Below are positions 62,409-64,000 of a DNA stretch of 64,000 nt, piece by piece; within the stretch, counting starts at the first letter, position 1; each line of letters opens with the position of its first letter. This stretch comes from an uncultured Flavobacteriaceae bacterium (GTDB taxonomy: Bacteria > Bacteroidota > Bacteroidia > Flavobacteriales > Flavobacteriaceae). Below the pieces are notes generated by a model. The model worked only from the letters and a program-made list of their open reading frames with translations, did no database searches and had not been told where the DNA came from. The position numbers and the translations under genes were made by a program. The stretch lies in contig CANMSA010000003.1 in assembly GCA_947500385.1 (NCBI GenBank), positions 62,001 through 126,000 on the forward strand, read 5' to 3'.

Positions 62409-62499
62409 AGATACTGCTTTATGCTAATAATGGGGAACACGCCAATGCATGCTATTATATTTTCCCTAAAGCTATAAAATGATAGGGGAACTAGAAAAT

Positions 62500-63279
62500 T
62501 TATTTTTTTCGGTTGAGCACTTTAAATTCCTCGTAGCAGCTGCTAATAGCATCCAGAATTTGAAGGTCGTTTGCGGTCGTAATAAACGATTTGGAGTAGT
62601 TGCAATTGTTCAGTATATCTTCAATATCAACTTTTTTGATCTGTAATAGCTCCATCAGTACTTCCCTGTCGAATTTGGTGGCAAGTAAATCCCGTATTTC
62701 ATCTTCTTCTTTTATTTTTCGGAGCTTTCGCATTTGGTTTGGCTTTTTACCAAAGAGGTTGCGAAGTAGATCTGCGGGATTCAAAATTGCACCTAGCACT
62801 TTGGTGACGGCACTGGGATTTTTATTTCCTCCCTCATAGCCAACGGAAAGGCCCGAGATACTGTATTGATACGAAGTATTAATAGGAAGGTTTTTTACGT
62901 CTATTTCCAGATACCCCGTCAACTGGTAAGGGGTCACAATTACTTCTTCGAGTGCGTAGGCCAATTCGGTGAGCGATATTTTGGTGTCCTTGAACTTGAA
63001 CATATCGTTGGTTACCCGCACTTTTTGCGGTTTAAAACCAAGGTACGAAAAATAAAGGGTGTCGTTTACTGCTGCGGAAATGGTGAACTCCCCTTCTTTG
63101 TTCGTGATGGTGCCTACTACCTCGTTTAGGTTGATAACGTGTACACTCTCCAAAGGAGCATCGGTCTGGGCATTGATTACCAACGCCTTAATTTCTTTAG
63201 TAACTACATTTTCTTCGGCATCTTGGCCATATGCCACGCAAGCTAAGAGAAGAACTACCCATCTAATCTGTTTTACCAT
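62500..63279 (-). CDS. Exported protein with carboxypeptidase-type regulatory domain
   Basis: 259 residues from the ATG at 63279 (a frame reaching 63318 adds unconserved residues). Signal peptide ending VAYGQ. A CarboxypepD_reg-like beta-sandwich at about 25-110 (ALVINAQTDAPLESVHVINL, EGEFTISAAVNDTLYFSYLG) and a mostly helical C-terminus rich in charged residues (KIKEEDEIRDLLATKFD). No receptor barrel follows, so it is a stand-alone relative of the domain found on TonB receptors. Function unknown. Confidence 0.82.
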   Translation of the reverse strand: MVKQIRWVVLLLACVAYGQDAEENVVTKEIKALVINAQTDAPLESVHVINLNEVVGTITNKEGEFTISAAVNDTLYFSYLGFKPQKVRVTNDMFKFKDTKISLTELAYALEEVIVTPYQLTGYLEIDVKNLPINTSYQYSISGLSVGYEGGNKNPSAVTKVLGAILNPADLLRNLFGKKPNQMRKLRKIKEEDEIRDLLATKFDREVLMELLQIKKVDIEDILNNCNYSKSFITTANDLQILDAISSCYEEFKVLNRKK

Positions 63280-63369
63280 CCTGTAAGTATCGCTTGTAAA
63301 AATACTAAACAAAACCAAAAAATACGCCGAAGCGTATTTTTTAGTGAAGAATTAACATAATGCGATTTC

Positions 63370-64000
63370 TTAGAAAAAATCACTTCTTCGGGTACTTCGT
63401 CTTTTCCCCGAATTGGCCGCGTTGCCGCGATTTCCTCTTCTATCACTACTTTTTTTACCATATCCGCCCTTGTCTTTGCGGCGTCCTTTGTCCCTTCCGC
63501 CGGAACGTCTTCTATTTCCTCCGCCACCGGGACTTTTGGAAACTTCGACATTTACAAAACGTCCGTCTACCTTAAATTCGGTAAATGTCTTCAAAATCTG
63601 TTCGGTAACATCTGCCTCTGAATTGAAGAAAGAGAAGCTATCTTTCACATCTACTTTAAAGATGTCTTCCTTGCCCAGACCAACGGTATCCCGCACAAAA
63701 TCCTTGAGGGACATCCAGTCATATCCATCTTTTTCTCCAACATTGATAAAATAGCGTACGGCCCCGTTACTGGGAATGTGGTCTCTACCACTTCGGTCAT
63801 GGGAACCGCCTGTATTAAGGTCTTTGGTCTTATTGTAGTAATTGGAGAATCGGGTAAATTCGACCGATACGATTTTCTTGATCAGTTCATCCCTATCAAT
63901 TCCCTGCAACACATCATTGATTGCAGGCAGATAATTTTCGACATCTGCGTTGATTTCGGTATCCTTGATTTTATTGGCCAAATGATACAGCTGTATTTCG
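63370..64000 (-). CDS. DEAD-box RNA helicase, C-terminal part (5' partial)
   Basis: The frame runs off the right edge; about 210 residues are visible. LYHLANKIKDTEINADVENY at the edge, a DbpA-type RNA-binding domain (AVRYFINVGEKDGYDWMSLK, GRFVNVEVSKSP) and an Arg/Gly/Lys-rich tail (RRRSGGRDKGRRKDKGGYGK) identify the end of a CsdA/DeaD-like helicase. The catalytic motifs lie outside. Involved in RNA unwinding, ribosome assembly or cold adaptation in relatives. Confidence 0.9.
   Translation of the reverse strand, partial: EIQLYHLANKIKDTEINADVENYLPAINDVLQGIDRDELIKKIVSVEFTRFSNYYNKTKDLNTGGSHDRSGRDHIPSNGAVRYFINVGEKDGYDWMSLKDFVRDTVGLGKEDIFKVDVKDSFSFFNSEADVTEQILKTFTEFKVDGRFVNVEVSKSPGGGGNRRRSGGRDKGRRKDKGGYGKKSSDRRGNRGNAANSGKRRSTRRSDFF

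Overview
The window looks like the chromosome of a marine-type member of the Flavobacteriaceae (Bacteroidetes). Evidence: type IX secretion (T9SS) sorting domains of type A and type B, many lipoproteins with a Cys near residue 16-24, a large single-chain PurL, a 950-residue CarB, families largely restricted to this group (DUF4199, DUF4252, DUF6263, DUF6624, GlmU-like protein), and promoters matching the Bacteroidetes pattern TTG-N19 to N23-TAnnTTTG instead of the E. coli pattern. The genus is not determined. No rRNA, tRNA, CRISPR array, prophage or insertion sequence was seen; the window is mostly core chromosome with some accessory islands.

Layout. 1-8.1 kb: the end of a T9SS cargo gene, then a leftward run headed by purL and continuing with a Crp/Fnr regulator, a DUF4406-like protein, a Nudix hydrolase and a GNAT acetyltransferase; then rsmB. 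8.4-11.5 kb: a rightward operon of four exported proteins (YHYH-domain, MORN-like, SCO1-type, Ycf48-like propeller). 11.5-13.6 kb: a DUF6515-like protein and an ECF sigma operon with anti-sigma and Spy-like periplasmic protein. 13.7-25.4 kb: lipid/drug ABC exporter with phosphoglucomutase, a large T9SS type B protein, glycosyltransferase, L31, GlmU-like protein, MtaB and a mini-GNAT. 25.5-32.2 kb: hydrolase, lytic transglycosylase, DUF6263, ribosomal protein L34 (rpmH, 55 codons) and carB.

32.3-42.4 kb: DUF6624 protein, a fatty-acid CoA ligase gene broken by a perfect 67-bp tandem duplication, a hydrolase, a GIY-YIG-like protein, the oxidative pentose phosphate genes (gnd leftward, zwf-pgl rightward), a thioesterase, and rmuC, whose stop codon abuts an eight-copy heptamer repeat. 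42.4-49.7 kb: a vitamin B12 acquisition locus. A cobalamin riboswitch controls a rightward btuB-like receptor, a BtuG-like surface propeller lipoprotein and a BtuF-like protein with no signal peptide; the divergent btuF-btuC-btuD-like ABC transporter lacks ATG starts in all three genes.

49.8-64 kb: S41 protease, a second ECF sigma operon with anti-sigma and three DUF4252 proteins, a tandem pair of nearly identical MscS channels, purB with a HEAT-like neighbour, a sirtuin without zinc cysteines, trmH, an SRPBCC protein, a GH13 amylase lipoprotein, a carboxypeptidase-regulatory-domain protein and the 3' part of a DEAD-box helicase. The best candidates for less-described biology are the YHYH/MORN/SCO/propeller operon, the B12 locus with its signal-less binding protein and odd starts, the DUF4252 sigma operon, and the duplication-disrupted ligase.
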